A DNA stretch of 64,000 nucleotides from Ochotona curzoniae (lineage: Eukaryota > Chordata > Mammalia > Lagomorpha > Ochotonidae): contig NW_024467120.1 in the NCBI RefSeq assembly GCF_017591425.1, positions 2,418,001-2,482,000 of the forward strand. Direction: 5' to 3'. Position 1 is the first letter of the stretch, and every line of letters begins with the position of its first letter. The notes below the pieces were generated by a model. It had not been told where the DNA came from and did no database searches. It worked only from the letters and a program-made list of their open reading frames with translations. A program made the position numbers and the translations under genes. This document shows, piece after piece, positions 1-10,751 of this stretch.

Positions 1-222
1 CCAGAGCTGAGGCAATTCAAAGCCAGGAGCCTCTTCTGGGTCTCCCACACAGGTGCAGGGCCCCAAGGCTTTGGGCCATCCTCAATTGCTTTCCCAGGCC
101 ACACAGGGAGCTGGATGGGAAATGGAGCAGCCAGAACATGAACCAGCACCCATATGGGATTCTGGCACTTGGAGGTAAAAAAAAAAAATTAGCCAGTTGA
201 GTCATTTCCCTGGGCCCTCTGC
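1..222 (-). mobile_element. CSINE copy, cut by window edge
   Basis: Reverse-strand C-repeat. Reading left to right it shows the body (GGTCTCCCACACAGGTGCAG, CCCAGGCCACACAGGGAGCT) and the end with CCCATATGGGAT. The 3' tail lies outside the window. An A run near 178-188 interrupts the head. Confidence 0.85.
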
Positions 223-957
223 ACATTTTTCAAAAAATCAAGTGATGCAAACATCTAGAAAATTTCCTCCTTGGGAGTGTCCACCATGTTGCCTAGGGGA
301 CAGCCCTGGGGACAGAACAAGGCTGGCAGATCTCCATGACATCTCTCACTCCAAGGGTCAATCCTCAAAGACCCACTAAGACCCAGGGCCCACAATAAAG
401 GAGAGAGGAAGGAGTCCTGGCTGTGTAAGTCAGGAAGCCAGACAGTGGTGACTTACAGACAGGAGTAATTTTATTAACAACTGTTTCTCACAGACTTCAA
501 GAAGCAACGTCCATGTTGGCGTTGAGCAGTGCGCAGTCAAAGGGCAATGGAGCAAAAGAGAACAGTCATCAAACTACAGGTTACAGGGAGTTGGCCAAAG
601 TTCTCCAACCAACCCTAAGCATCCCTGGGCGGAAAGTTGAAGATCACGTCCTGACAAGGCTTGCTGAGTCACTTCTCCCCTCCAAGGCCTCCTTCCTTCC
701 TCCTATTCATAGGACCTCTCTGCCAAAACTTTCTGAGGGACTCAAGCCGGGAGCATTGTTTTCTAGTTTTTCTCTGAAGGCCCATTAACCCAGTGGGACT
801 ACTAGCTGCCCACACATTGAGGGGAGTGTCCTGCTGAGACATTGCTTTAAAACGCCACCTTTGTCTTGTATGGCTTTAAAACACCACTAGGTTGTTCCAC
901 CTCCCATTCAACACCCTGCTAGTCATCTGAGACAGCAAAGCCTTGGGCCCCTAAATC
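223..957. other. non-repetitive stretch, no gene seen
   Basis: No recognised gene. Open frames here are short and resemble nothing I know. A near-perfect 14-bp direct repeat GCTTTAAAAC(G/A)CCAC occurs at 844-857 and 873-886. The T-rich start near 465-500 weakly recalls an old LTR end, but too weakly to call. Confidence 0.5.
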
Positions 958-1135
958 GAAGTGGGACACCTGGACAAGTTTCTGCCTTGCAGTTTCAAAT
1001 CAGCCCAGCTCTAGCCATTGCTATCGTTTTGGGAGCGAAGCAGTGGATGAGAAATTCTCTCTCTCTCTCTTTCTCTCTCTGTAAGCCAGAATTTCAACAT
1101 AAATAAATCTTAAAAGCAATAATAAATAAATAAAG
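958..1135 (+). mobile_element. CSINE, 3' half only
   Basis: Only the 3' half is present: AAATCAGCCCAGCTCTAGCC, then a CT-rich run and an AATAAATAAATAA tail. The 5' end with the promoter boxes is missing (5' truncation). Confidence 0.8.
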
Positions 1136-1305
1136 ACCACCATTCTAGATGCTTAGTCCTCCAGGGAGCAGACTGGCCTGGGACCCTCCTTAAGCAGGGT
1201 CTTGAGTGCGTGCATAGCCTGCAAATTGACAGAAATCCCAGGGGGTCTTCAGCCATTTTGTTCTTCAGTTATTCGCCCAGCTTCATTCATCCAGTAACTT
1301 CAAAA

Positions 1306-1572
1306 AAAATTATTTATTTTTGTTGGAAAGACAGATATACAGAGAGAAGAAAGGACAGAGAAAAAGATATTCCACCTACTGGTTCACTCCCCAAGTGGTC
1401 GCAATGGCCAGAGCTGAGCCAATCTAAAGGCAGGAACATGAAGCTTCTAGGTCTCCCACAGGGCGACAGGGTTCCAAGGTGTCGGGTTATCCCAGGCCTA
1501 AAAAAGACAGCTGAAAGGGAAGTGGAGCAGCCAGGATAGGACCCGAAGGCCATAAGGAATCCTGGCACATGC
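1306..1572 (-). mobile_element. CSINE, first unit of a fused dimer
   Basis: Reverse-strand copy with a clear T-rich tail (TTATTTATTTTTGTTGG), then the body with ACTGGTTCACTCCCCAAGTG. It runs without any tail into a second reverse-strand copy at about 1573. Confidence 0.85.
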
Positions 1573-1822
1573 AAAAATCCCATCCACTGGTTCACTCTCC
1601 AAATGGCCACAATGAGTGCAGCTGAGCTGATCTGAAGCCAGGAGCCAGGAGCTTCTAGGACTCCCACATAGGTGCAGGGTTCCAAGGCTTTAAGTCATCC
1701 TCGACTTCTTTCCCAGGCCATAAACAGGCCATAAATCAGGAAGCAGACTAGCCAGGCAGGAACTTGTGCCCATATGGGATCCCAGAGCTTCCAAGGTGAG
1801 GATTTAGCCATTGAGCCGTCAA
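1573..1822 (-). mobile_element. CSINE, second unit of a fused dimer
   Basis: Restarts at CCATCCACTGGTTCACTC with no T tail of its own. It holds CCCACATAGGTGCAGGGTTC and CCCATATGGGATCC. A short internal duplication, CAGGCCATAAA, lies near 1715-1735. Confidence 0.8.
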
Positions 1823-1859
1823 ATATATAAATAAATTTAAAAAATAATAATGAGTGAAT

Positions 1860-2210
1860 GGGCCCAGCATGGTAGCCTAGTGGTTAAAGTCCTCGCCTTG
1901 CACTCGCCAAGATCTCATATGGGCGCCGGTTCTAATCCCGGCAGCCCTACTTCCCATCCAGCTCCCTGCTTGTGGCCTGGGAAAGCAGTCGAGGATGATC
2001 CAAAGCCTTGGGACCCTGCACCCATGTGGGAGACCTGGAAGAAGCTCCTGGCTCCTGGCTTCTGATCAGCTCAGCTCCAGCCATTGCGGCCACTTGGGGA
2101 GTGAATCATTGGACAGAAGATCTTCCTCTCTGTCTCTCCTCCTCTGTATATCTGACATTCCAATAAAAATAAATAATTATAAAACAAACAAATAAACAAA
2201 CAAACAAAAC
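1860..2210 (+). mobile_element. CSINE, young type, full length
   Basis: Head GGGCCCAGCATGGTAGCCTA, box B-like GGTTCTAATCC, body and tail ending ATCTGACATTCCAATAAAAA with an AAAC-rich extension. Full length. Confidence 0.93.
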
Positions 2211-2601
2211 AAGTGTACATGGTCAAGTTCAGAAAAGATAAATGCCACAAAGAAAAACCACACAACAGCAGGGTCAACGGTTTGGTGCGGGAGGGGAGGA
2301 GATTCTTACTCACGGTAAGCCGTGAGGAAAGTCCATCTAAAGAACTGACACTTGGTGCCTCGAGACTCACGGCACCCAGGGACCCCCCAAACCATCAACC
2401 GCTTCACTAACAGACTTGGTGGGGGCTCTCTCAGCCCTTTCCCCGAAAGAGGCCTGTGGAATTCAATCTAGACTCAGCATCAAGTCCAAAAGTGCAACTC
2501 CATTCTAGGGTGAAACTCCAACAGCCAACATGCAGAAAGGGAAGAGCACAGTGCCAGCCTGCCTTTGAATGGTTTGTATTAAAAAGAAGGAGAAAGAGAG
2601 A

Positions 2602-2718
<117 letters not shown>

Positions 2719-2730
2719 GAAGGCAGAGAG

Positions 2731-3056
2731 AGGGCCCAGCGGCGGCGTGGCCTAGTGGCTGAAGTCCTCGCCTTGAACACGCCAGGATCCCATATGGGCG
2801 CAGGTTCTAATCCCGGCAGCTCCACTTCCCATCCAGCTCCCTGCTTGTGGCCTGGGAAAGCAGTCGAGGATGGCCCAAAGCAACCGCGTGGGAGACCTGA
2901 AAGAAGCTCCTGGCTCCTGGCTTCGGATCAGTTCAGCTCCAGCCATTGCGGCCACTTGGGGAGTGAATCATTGGACGGAAGATCTTCTTCTCTGTCTCTC
3001 CTCCTCTCTGTATATCTGACTTTGTAATAAAATGAATGAATCTTAAAAAAAAAAAA
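2731..3056 (+). mobile_element. CSINE, young type
   Basis: Starts GGGCCCAGCGGCGGCGTGGC, with an intact box A-like TGGCCTAGTGG and box B GGTTCTAATCC. The end reads TATATCTGACTTTGTAATAA plus an A tail. It sits directly downstream of the (GAAA)n tract. Confidence 0.93.
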
Positions 3057-3131
3057 GAGAGAGAGAGGAGAAGAGAAGAGAAGAGAAGAGAAAAGGAAAG
3101 GGAGGGAAGAAGGAAGAAAGAAAAAAGAAAA
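3057..3131. repeat. purine-rich (GAGAA)n tract
   Basis: Almost pure A/G sequence grown from the A tail of the preceding CSINE, separating it from the next one. Confidence 0.85.
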
Positions 3132-3442
3132 ATGGTGCCCAGCATCATGGCATATAGGGTAAGCCTCCCCACCTGCATTGTTGATGTGCCACATGGGCAC
3201 TGGTTCATGTTCCAGCTGCTCCACTTTCCATCCATCTCCCTTCAGTGCACCTGGAAAAGCAGTAGAGAATGGCTATTTGGGCCCCTACACCTATGTGGGA
3301 GATCCAGAGGAAATTCCAGGCTCCTGCTTTGGACTGGCCCAACTCTGGTCATTATGGCCTTTTGGAAGTAAAGCAGCAAATGGAAATTTTCTCTGCAACT
3401 CTGCCTTTCAAACATGAATAAATATAAATATTTTTAAAATTT
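3132..3442 (+). mobile_element. CSINE, older type
   Basis: Diverged head (GTGCCCAGCATCATGGCATA), GTGCCACATGGGCACTGGTT in the middle, and the end CTCTGCCTTTCAAACATGAA with an A/T tail. Confidence 0.85.
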
Positions 3443-3449
3443 GTTCATT

Positions 3450-3669
3450 TTAGCCTTGAGGCACAGTGGGTGAAGCTGCCATTTACAATGCCAGCATACC
3501 ATAGGAGTGTTCATTTGAATCTCAGTGGCTCCACTTCTAATTCAGCCCCCTGCTACTATGCTTGGGGAGGCAGCAGCAGATGGTCCAAGTACTTGGGTCC
3601 TTGCCACCTCTGTGGGAAGTCAGGACAGAGTTCCTGGCAATGGCTTGGCTTTGGCTGAGGCTTAGCTCT
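3450..3669 (+). mobile_element. CSINE, older type, 5' part of a split copy
   Basis: Forward copy (CTTGAGGCACAGTGGGTGAA) that stops at TGAGGCTTAGCTCT, where a reverse CSINE has inserted. Its 3' remainder resumes at 3988. Confidence 0.85.
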
Positions 3670-3987
3670 GTTTTTGTTTGTTTTGCTGTCATTGTTAAGA
3701 TTTGCTCATTTTTATTGGAAAGGCAGATACACACAGAAGAGACAGAGCGAAGATCTTCCACCTGCTGGTTCACTCCCCAAGTGGCCACAACAGCCAGAGC
3801 TGAGCCCATTCCAAGTCAGGAGCCAGGAGCTTCTTCTGGGTCTCCCACGTGGGTACAGTCTGTGGGCTGTCCTTGACTACTTTCCCAGGCCACAAGCTGG
3901 GAGCTGGATGGGAAGTGGGGCAGCCAGGACATGAATCCCAGTATATGCAAGGCGAGACTGTAGCCACTTGGCTACTACACTGGGTCC
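3670..3987 (-). mobile_element. CSINE nested in an older CSINE
   Basis: Reverse copy with a T-rich tail and the full body, flanked by the 14-bp direct repeats TGAGGCTTAGCTCT (3656-3669) and TGAGGCCTAGCTCT (3988-4001). These are a target-site duplication within the host SINE. Confidence 0.92.
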
Positions 3988-4105
3988 TGAGGCCTAGCTC
4001 TTACGGCCCTTTGGGAAATGGACCAACAAATGGGAGACCTTTCTCTCTCTCCCTTCCTCCATTTCTGTCACTCCGTCTTTCAAATAAATAAATATATCTT
4101 TTAGA
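3988..4105 (+). mobile_element. CSINE, older type, 3' part of a split copy
   Basis: Continues the copy that starts at 3450: CCCTTTGGGAAATGGACC, a CT run, then CTTTCAAATAAATAAATATA. Confidence 0.85.
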
Positions 4106-4106
4106 G

Positions 4107-4390
4107 ATGTTCATTTCACTTAATTTTAGAGAGAGAGAGAGAGAGAAATCGGCAGCTTCCCCCGGCCCCCCCAAGCTCAGTATGCAAATGCCAAGCCCAG
4201 GAACCTGGTGGTCAATCCAGGCTTTTCCTACGGATGGCAACTGCTTGAGCTTTCACTTACTCCCTCCCAAGAGACACACTGGCAGGAAGCTAGAACTGGA
4301 AGCAGAGTTCGAACTTGAACCCAGAACTTTGATACGGGGTGTAGGTATCCCCAGGTACATTCTAGCCAGCAGGCTGGCTGCACGCACCTG
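4107..4390 (-). mobile_element. old diverged CSINE-related repeat
   Basis: Reverse strand. A GAGAGA run follows the T-rich side; later come GGCAGGAAGCTAGAACTGGA and GAACTTGAACCCAGAACTTT, typical of the oldest lagomorph C-repeat class. Strongly diverged, boundaries approximate. Confidence 0.65.
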
Positions 4391-5049
4391 CCGTTCAATG
4401 CCACGCACATTCATAGAAGCAGTTTTATGAATGGAGAGATGGTCCTTCGAATTCTGCTGGCTGCTGGCAAATGAGCCTCTCCCCACCCAGGCTGCGAAGG
4501 CTGTGTGGGCACAGGGAACGAAAGCATCAACTTGACCCAGGCATTCTTTGACCTGAGTGCTTATGTGGAGATTAAGAATAGAGTGAGTTGTCATTGAAAA
4601 TATGTGCTTTGTGCACTTAAACGATGTTTCTTATTGCTAATTAGGATTGGGCTCACACCCATTTGTCATGTTGGTGTGTGAGATTCATTTGTCCTTGCAA
4701 AGCCAACTGCTTTAATTAATCTTTCCGCAGCTACTCTCTCTTATTGTCTGACTGCAACTGAGGCTGCTGGGCCATCTGGAAAGAGGGTTTCTACTGGAGG
4801 GAACCCGAATTCGAAGTCGAATCTTCTACCGCTGTTCTAGAACATTCCACCTGGTGAAGAACAAGCGTTGCCACAGACAACTCCTGAAATGAAGAAATTG
4901 GTGAAGGTTCCTCCACGCGATTTCTAGGACTTGATCTATGTCATTCTCGCCATTACATCTCTCCCTGAATCTTCTCTCTGCACAGGAATTGGACAAATCT
5001 TTCTCAGGTTTTGCACGGGTTCGGGCCTTCGCAAGCAGGTGTCAGCATC
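4391..5049. other. non-repetitive stretch with homeodomain-type motifs
   Basis: No gene seen. Around 4630-4740 it holds TGCTAATTAGG and TTTAATTAATC, core TAATTA-type homeodomain sites, in otherwise mixed sequence. It could be a conserved non-coding element; this was not tested. Confidence 0.4.
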
Positions 5050-5264
5050 TAAAAAATAAAAGATACTTATTTGAAAGGCAGAGTGAGACAGAGAGAGAGA
5101 AAGCATCCATCAGCTGTTGCCACAATAGGCAGGTTGGACCAGGTCAAAGCCAGGAGCCCAGTGACTGCATATAGGTCTCCCAGCTGGGTGGCAGGGGCCC
5201 GAGTACTTGAGCCGTCACTGCCTTTCCAGGCTTAACCTGCTGTGCCACAACAACACAGGCCCCA
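5050..5264 (-). mobile_element. CSINE, older, internally deleted
   Basis: Reverse strand: TACTTATTTGAAAGGCAGAG, then GGTCAAAGCCAGGAGCCCAG, jumping early to the 5' end (GCTGTGCCACAACAACACAG). It lacks much of the middle. Confidence 0.8.
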
Positions 5265-5609
5265 AACTGGCTTAAATCAGTTGAAACTGAAACTTGCCTA
5301 TTCGGTTTCTGGTTCTTTTTCCTAGTTCAAGGTGAGTGAGTGGGGTTTATCTTAATAAGCAAATTCACAGGGCGATAAATGTTGCTTCACTTCTTTTTAT
5401 TGTCGCTAAACTATGTACACTTGCCTATTTTGAAATCAGAAAGATCTGGAGTTTTGAAACAGAAATCCTGTAACCTATAAAAATTATCAGAAACCTTAGG
5501 CCAGATATTCTTCAGCATTAACTTGTGTTTATAAGACACCTTTTGAAAAATGACTACATAGAAATGTTGAATGTATCTAAGGGTTAAAGCAGCATTTATT
5601 TCTACTCTT
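5265..5609. other. non-repetitive stretch, nothing recognised
   Basis: AT-rich DNA with no repeat, gene or clear motif recognised. Confidence 0.4.
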
Positions 5610-5921
5610 GACTCTTATTTCAAAAGCAGATTTATAGAGAAGGGAGACACAGAGAAAGATCTCGCATCATCTGGTTCACTCTCCAAATGGCCACAGTGAC
5701 CAGAGCTGAGCCTTCCTGAAGCCTGGAGCCAGGAGCTTCTTCTTCTGGGTCTCCCATATGGGTACAGGGGCCCACAAACCTGGGCCATCCTTTGTTGCTT
5801 TCCCAGGCCAAAAATCAGAGAGTTGGACAAGAACAGGAGAGGTGGGACTAGAACCAGCACCCATAGAAGATGCTGGCATTGCACGGTGGAGGATTAGCCT
5901 GTTGAGTCACTGTGTCAGCCC
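5610..5921 (-). mobile_element. CSINE, full length
   Basis: Reverse strand: CAAAAGCAGATTTATAGAGA, body with GGTCTCCCATATGGGTACAG, and a head ending TGAGTCACTGTGTCAGCCCA. Confidence 0.88.
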
Positions 5922-6573
5922 ATTAAGATTATTCTAATAGATTTAGATAAGTGCAATGTTAGCAATAGAAGGGACATGAAGCGACATGGGACAGCAAGTA
6001 AGAACAAACTATAAGGTCTGTCACGGATAGGTTAGTTAAGTTCAAAAAGCATGTTGGTGGCCTGCACAATTCGTGTCCCTCTTTCCTGGCAGGCCCTATT
6101 TTTGTTCTCCTGCAAGTAGCTCAGGTGACTCAGAGGAAGCAAAGAGCTTCTCTGGAGCCGGGAGTGGATCCACAGACTCCACCCAAGGGAGATAACACGA
6201 TCCTCCTCTTGACTCATGCTTCATGATACACACTGCGCCAATAAGACACCAAGGAGTTGGCCCAGTGTTTCTAGGACAGTTCCTCTAAGGAAATTTCCAA
6301 GAGAGATTTTGTAGGTTTCCCACGAAGAAAACCAAGAGCCCTGACGACTGCTGATAGCTAAGCCTCACCCACAAGGATGCCAAGTCCACTGCCACTGGCA
6401 GGTCAGAGGCAAGGTGAGGATGTGGGTTCTTGAGGACATTCTTAGAGACGAACCATCAAGCAGCTTGTAAAGCCAGACTGCTTTTGCACTTCCTGTTAGC
6501 TTCATGAGCCAATAACTGTCCTCTGAGTTGGGTTTTCCAGTAAGGACTCATTGTCACACCCTGAGCACTGTCC
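5922..6573. other. non-repetitive stretch, no gene seen
   Basis: No recognised gene or repeat; short open frames only. Confidence 0.4.
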
Positions 6574-6885
6574 CGGGGCCCGCAGCACGGCACAGTGCTG
6601 TAAGCCAGCACAGAGCAGAACGCTACCTCCAGCCTCAACCGCTCTGCTTCCAATCCAACTCCCTGCTAAGGTGTTTGGGAAGGCAGAGGGTGATAGGGTC
6701 AAGTGCTTGGGCCCTCACTACCTACGTGGAAGATCCCACGTTCCTGGCTTGGGCCTGACCCATTCCTAGATGTTATGAACATTTAGGGAATTTACTATTG
6801 GGCAGAAAACTTTCTCTCTCTCTCTCTCTCTCTCTCTGACACTCCACCTTTCAAATAAATAAATAAATAATCTTTAAAAAAGCGA
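6574..6885 (+). mobile_element. CSINE, older type
   Basis: Diverged forward copy: CCAATCCAACTCCCTGCTAA, a perfect (CT)n run at 6811-6838, then CCACCTTTCAAATAAATAAA. The head is poorly preserved. Confidence 0.8.
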
Positions 6886-6971
6886 TCTAATAGGAATTTT
6901 TGGAAGACATTTGATAGTTCCCCTGAAGTACTTAGCATATGCCTGGATCGTCAAAGTTTTCAGTGAATGGC

Positions 6972-7345
6972 CTCAGACCTGGCACGGTAGCCTAGTGGTT
7001 AAAGTCCTCACCTTGCATACACCTGGATCCCATATGGGCACCGGCTCTAATCCCACGGCCCCACTTCCCATCCAGCTCTCTGCTTGTGGTCTGGGAAATC
7101 AGTTGAGGATGGCCCAAAGCATTTGGACCCTGCATCCAAGTAGGAGACCCAGAAGACGCTCCTGGCTCCTGGCTTCGGAATGCTCAGCTCTGGCCATTGT
7201 GGCCACTTGGGGAGTGAATCAGCAGACGGAAGAAAGACCTTCCTCTCTGTCTCTACCCCTCTCTGTATATCAGTCTTTCCAATAAAAATAAAATAAATAA
7301 AATAAAAAATAAATAAAATAAAAATAAAATAAATCTTTTTTTTTT
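6972..7345 (+). mobile_element. CSINE, young type
   Basis: CTGGCACGGTAGCCTAGTGG head, CCCATATGGGCACCGGCTCT, end TATATCAGTCTTTCCAATAA with an expanded AAAT-rich tail (7275-7337). Confidence 0.93.
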
Positions 7346-7515
7346 CTTAATGATGGACTTATGACTGCTTAGGAGGGACTATGCTATTATAAATAATATA
7401 GGGGAAATCAGTTGGGGGGGTGGATGGAATTTGGGGAGGGGGAATGGGAAATTCCAGAGCCTATGGAATGGTATCATAAAATTAAAGATGAAATAGAAAA
7501 AGATGAAAAAAATAT
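7346..7515 (+). mobile_element. LINE-1 3' end (lagomorph type)
   Basis: A G-rich polypurine stretch (GTTGGGGGGGTGG, TTTGGGGAGGGGGAA) is followed by CCAGAGCCTATGGAATGG, ATAAAATTAAAG and an A-rich tail. This is the layout of L1 3' UTRs; compare the clearer copy at 56520-56850. 5' truncated; no ORF2 seen. Confidence 0.65.
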
Positions 7516-7844
7516 CAAAATCCAAACAAGAGGATGGATTGGCAGGGCTGCTCAGCTGCTGTGATGGTGGAGTGTAAATGGACCACAGAGGATGTGGTCA
7601 CCAAGCTCCCAGTGCAATTCCAGCCTGGCCTTGTGGACTCAGGCTGAAGTCTTACGTGGAAAACATGCAACAGAAGCAGCAGGTGCCTGAATCTAGTGAA
7701 ACACTACGGTATAACTGTTGGCCCAGCAGCCTCTCCACTTCCACCACATAGCATTTACTTTTGTTGCAGCCAAAGGAACAGACCTAAGGAACCAAAAACT
7801 CATGAAACGAAGGAGGCCAAGCAGACCTTCCCACTTAAATGTAA
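7516..7844. other. non-repetitive stretch, nothing recognised
   Basis: No gene or repeat recognised between the L1 end and a degenerate SINE. Confidence 0.35.
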
Positions 7845-8130
7845 GTTAAAGAGCGGCATTGTAACCGAGCTGGCCTTGCAGCTACGAGTTCAAGTCCCAG
7901 CTGCTCTACTTCCAGTGCAGCTCTCTGCTAACGGCCTTAGAAAAGCAGCAGAAGATGGCCCAAGTGTTTAGGCCCCTCCAGCCATGTGGGAGAGATGGAG
8001 TTCCTGGATGCTGGCTCTGGCCTGGTACAATGCCAGGTGTTCACGTCGGAGTGAACCAGTGGATAGGTTTCTTTCCGTCTGTAACTCTGAATTTCAAATA
8101 AATCATTTTTTAAAAAAGAAAGAAAAAAGT
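7845..8130 (+). mobile_element. CSINE, older, degenerate head
   Basis: CAAGTCCCAGCTGCTCTACT, AGCAGCAGAAGATGGCCCAA, then AACTCTGAATTTCAAATAAA and an A-rich tail. Confidence 0.8.
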
Positions 8131-9499
8131 AAGCTAAGTGGTCATCTAAAAGAGAGGGGCGCTGAAGGATAACTTCATCACGTAGGGTCTATTATTGGTC
8201 AGAGCATGAAGGGAAATGGTCTGTTTGTTTAACCAGCATTCTGCAGAGTCTTCTGTTTAGGACAAGACACTGATTGCCTAGGAGAAACTCCTTTCTGACA
8301 CACACTCACTGGTTTAGAAGGAGGCTTCTGGACCATTCCAAAGTCCAGGTAGCCTCCGTACATTGTCACCTGAAGAGCCGGCTCACTCTCTGGCTGGTGT
8401 GCCAAAGGTCACCTCAGAGTGATTTCTGTTCCAGGAATCCAGAACAAGCTCTGCAGGGGAGGACAGTCGTGCTGCATACACGTGACACTCGAGGTCAAGC
8501 AATCTCCATCTCTCTGCCCTCATCCTTTCCTATCTGCCAGCCCCCACCCCTCCCCAGCTGCCTTCCTCAGGCTGACGTCACAGCCACAGAGCCAGCCTCC
8601 TTCCTGCGGTGATGTCTCACCTCCCCCCACCAACACCACTGCCACGAGCACTCCGCCCTGCCTCCATCCTGTGTCCCTTTCCCAGATGGGCGGGACATTG
8701 CTTCCACCTGCCCACTACTCCTCACGCATCCGAATGGTAATGGTACTCCCTGATCTTCCCCCAGCTTTCCAACACTCACACACTACTCCCTGGAAACCAG
8801 CTTAAGACCAGTCCCACTGAATCAGGAAGAAGTGAACAAATCTTGTCCTTCGTGCGCTGCACCGAGCACCAAGCACCCATACCTCCTCCCATACCCTTGG
8901 GGGGGACAGAGCTAGACCCAGGCACCAATCACAGCACAAGATGATGGAGTCCTGCGGATGCCTCAACATGTTCAACTTTCTTAATTTCTGCCAGTAAAAC
9001 ACATTTCCTTGTTGGCAATCTGATCTTCCCAGTCACCTAGGTGACCTAAAATTTCCCTTCCACACACTGTCTGTCTCGGCTTATCTTTACAAACCCTAAC
9101 AAATACTGAGGTTAAAGCATTCCTCTATGGGTTAATAGAGATACACATGAAAGGAGAAACCAGAGTGACCCAAACAGACTGACCAATGGCAAGTTCATCC
9201 TTCCTTCCCCACAGCAGTGGCTAGTTCCATGATTACCCTCACTCGGCAGAGAAAGGTGGCGCCACTTTGCATCAAGGCCCTTAGTTCACCTCTGCAAGCT
9301 GGTTCTCTCCTGTCTCTCCTCATCCGTACTCATGGATGTTGGCAAGGGCAGCACTAACGATGCAGTTGAACCTACCATCGAGCATGCCTGGGGTTGGAAG
9401 TTGGCCTGGGAATGGAATTCCAACCCCATCACTTCGGTCTGGCCTGACCTCTCTGAATCCACCACACTCTCGTGCCCAAGCATTCCGTGTAAGAGGCAC
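8131..9499. other. non-repetitive stretch, no gene seen
   Basis: Longest repeat-poor part of the first 10 kb. The 8500-8720 part is C-rich (polypyrimidine-leaning), which keeps several short frames open without making them credible. It contains the CRE palindrome listed separately. Confidence 0.45.
8573..8580. promoter_or_regulatory. palindromic CRE motif TGACGTCA
   Basis: Perfect full CRE (CREB/ATF site) within GGCTGACGTCACAGC. No TATA box, CpG island or transcript evidence near it, so its use is unknown. Confidence 0.3.
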
Positions 9500-9640
9500 C
9501 TGGATGGGATCATTCTCCTCAGACAGGTGGGAAAAGTGAGGAGGAGGCTGGCAGGTTAAATGACCTGCTGGAAATCCTTCCAGCCTGGATTGTAAACCCG
9601 GTATTCCCAGCTCTAGAACCCAAGAGCAGTGTGGTCACCA
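9500..9640 (-). mobile_element. MIR relic
   Basis: Follows the MIR reverse-strand layout: AGGTTAAATGACCTGCTGGA (MIR: gaggttaagtgacttgccca), then GGATTGTAAACCCGG and CTAGAACCCAAGAGCAGTG. An ancient mammal-wide SINE, strongly diverged. Confidence 0.72.
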
Positions 9641-9774
9641 GGTCTGCGAACCTACTGGAGAGTGGAAAGGTGGGCACCATTGTTCAAGAATGTCAGCACA
9701 GCAGCAGAGCAGGAAACCGAGCCCTGCAGCCTGCCTGGTCCTCTTGGGCCAGCCTGAGACACCTGTTAGGAGTC

Positions 9775-10040
9775 GGCAACCTGCGTGAGGGGGCCTGGTT
9801 CAAGTTCAAGCCTCACTTTTGATTCCAGCTTCTTACTGATTCACACCTTGGGAGGCCAAATGTGATGATCTGAGTTCTTGGGTCCTTACCACCCCATAGG
9901 AGAGATCTGAATTGAGTTCCAAAAGTCTTGGTTTTGGCCTGGTCCTGGTCCTGGCTGTTGTGGGCACACAGGGAATAACCCAGTGGATAGAGTCTCTCTG
10001 TGGCTCTTTTAAATAAAATAAATAAAAGCAAAGCTTTAAA
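9775..10040 (+). mobile_element. old degenerate CSINE
   Basis: TTCAAGCCTCACTTTTGATT, then GATCTGAATTGAGTTCC, GGGAATAACCCAGTGGATAG and CTTTTAAATAAAATAAATAA. An old, diverged copy. Confidence 0.6.
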
Positions 10041-10087
10041 TGAGTGAAGACAGATGGGATTTTCTCTGTGCTAAGGGGAACCCCACT

Positions 10088-10250
10088 GCTGTGGTTTGAA
10101 TGTGGCCCCAAAAGTAAGGGTGTTGGAAACTTGAACTTCAGATCCACAGAGTAATGGTGATTTGGAGAGAGGGCCTTTGAAAGGTGGTTGGGATCAGATG
10201 AGAGCATGTGGAAAGAGTCCATGGTGGCAGGTGGCCGTATAAGAACAAAA
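10088..10250 (+). mobile_element. ERVL-MaLR LTR, 5' part of a split copy
   Basis: CTGTGGTTTGAATGTGGCCCC, AAAAGTAAGGGTGTTGGAAA and GGGCCTTTGAAAGGTGGTTG match the start of MLT1/MST LTRs. It breaks at GCCGTATAAGAACAAAAAAG where a CSINE lies and resumes near 10506. Confidence 0.8.
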
Positions 10251-10505
10251 AAGAGCAGGCATTACTACCGGTTAGGAAGTCTGTGTCCCCCATGAGAGTG
10301 CCTGGGTTTGCTACCCAGCTATGGCTCCCAGTTCTAGCTTCTTGCTCATGCAGCAGCGTGGGGTTGGCCCCGGTGGTTAAGTCCCTGTCACCAAGCTGGA
10401 GGATCTAGACAGAGTTCCTGGCTCCCAGCCCCAGCAATCATGGGCATCTGGGGAGTGAACTTCTAGAAGGAGAAGCACATTCTGTCTTTCAAATAAGTGA
10501 AGGAG
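10251..10505 (+). mobile_element. CSINE, older, inside a MaLR LTR
   Basis: GTTAGGAAGTCTGTGTCCCC, GTTTGCTACCCAGCTATGGC, then TCTGTCTTTCAAATAAGTGA. It separates the two halves of the LTR. Confidence 0.75.
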
Positions 10506-10735
10506 GAGCAGGGGAGAGTAAAGACGGAGGGGTGGAGCAGCAGGCCCCGCAGCCTGCTCTCTCCCCGGCACACCTCCACCACGTGACAGTTCAGCAAGAA
10601 GGCAGATGTTGAGCAGCAGCTGGAACCAGGACCTGGGCCTTTCCAGCCTTCAGCACCATGAACTTCTAATCTTCATAAATGATCCACCTTTAGTACTTTT
10701 AATAACAATAGAAAACCAACTAAGAAAATCACAAA
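10506..10735 (+). mobile_element. ERVL-MaLR LTR, 3' part of a split copy
   Basis: CCTCCACCACGTGACAGTTC, AAGAAGGCAGATGTTGAGCA, TTTCCAGCCTTCAGCACCAT and an AACCAACTAAG end follow the order of the 3' half of MLT1/MST LTRs. Confidence 0.72.
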
Positions 10736-10751
10736 CATTGATTTTTTTTTT

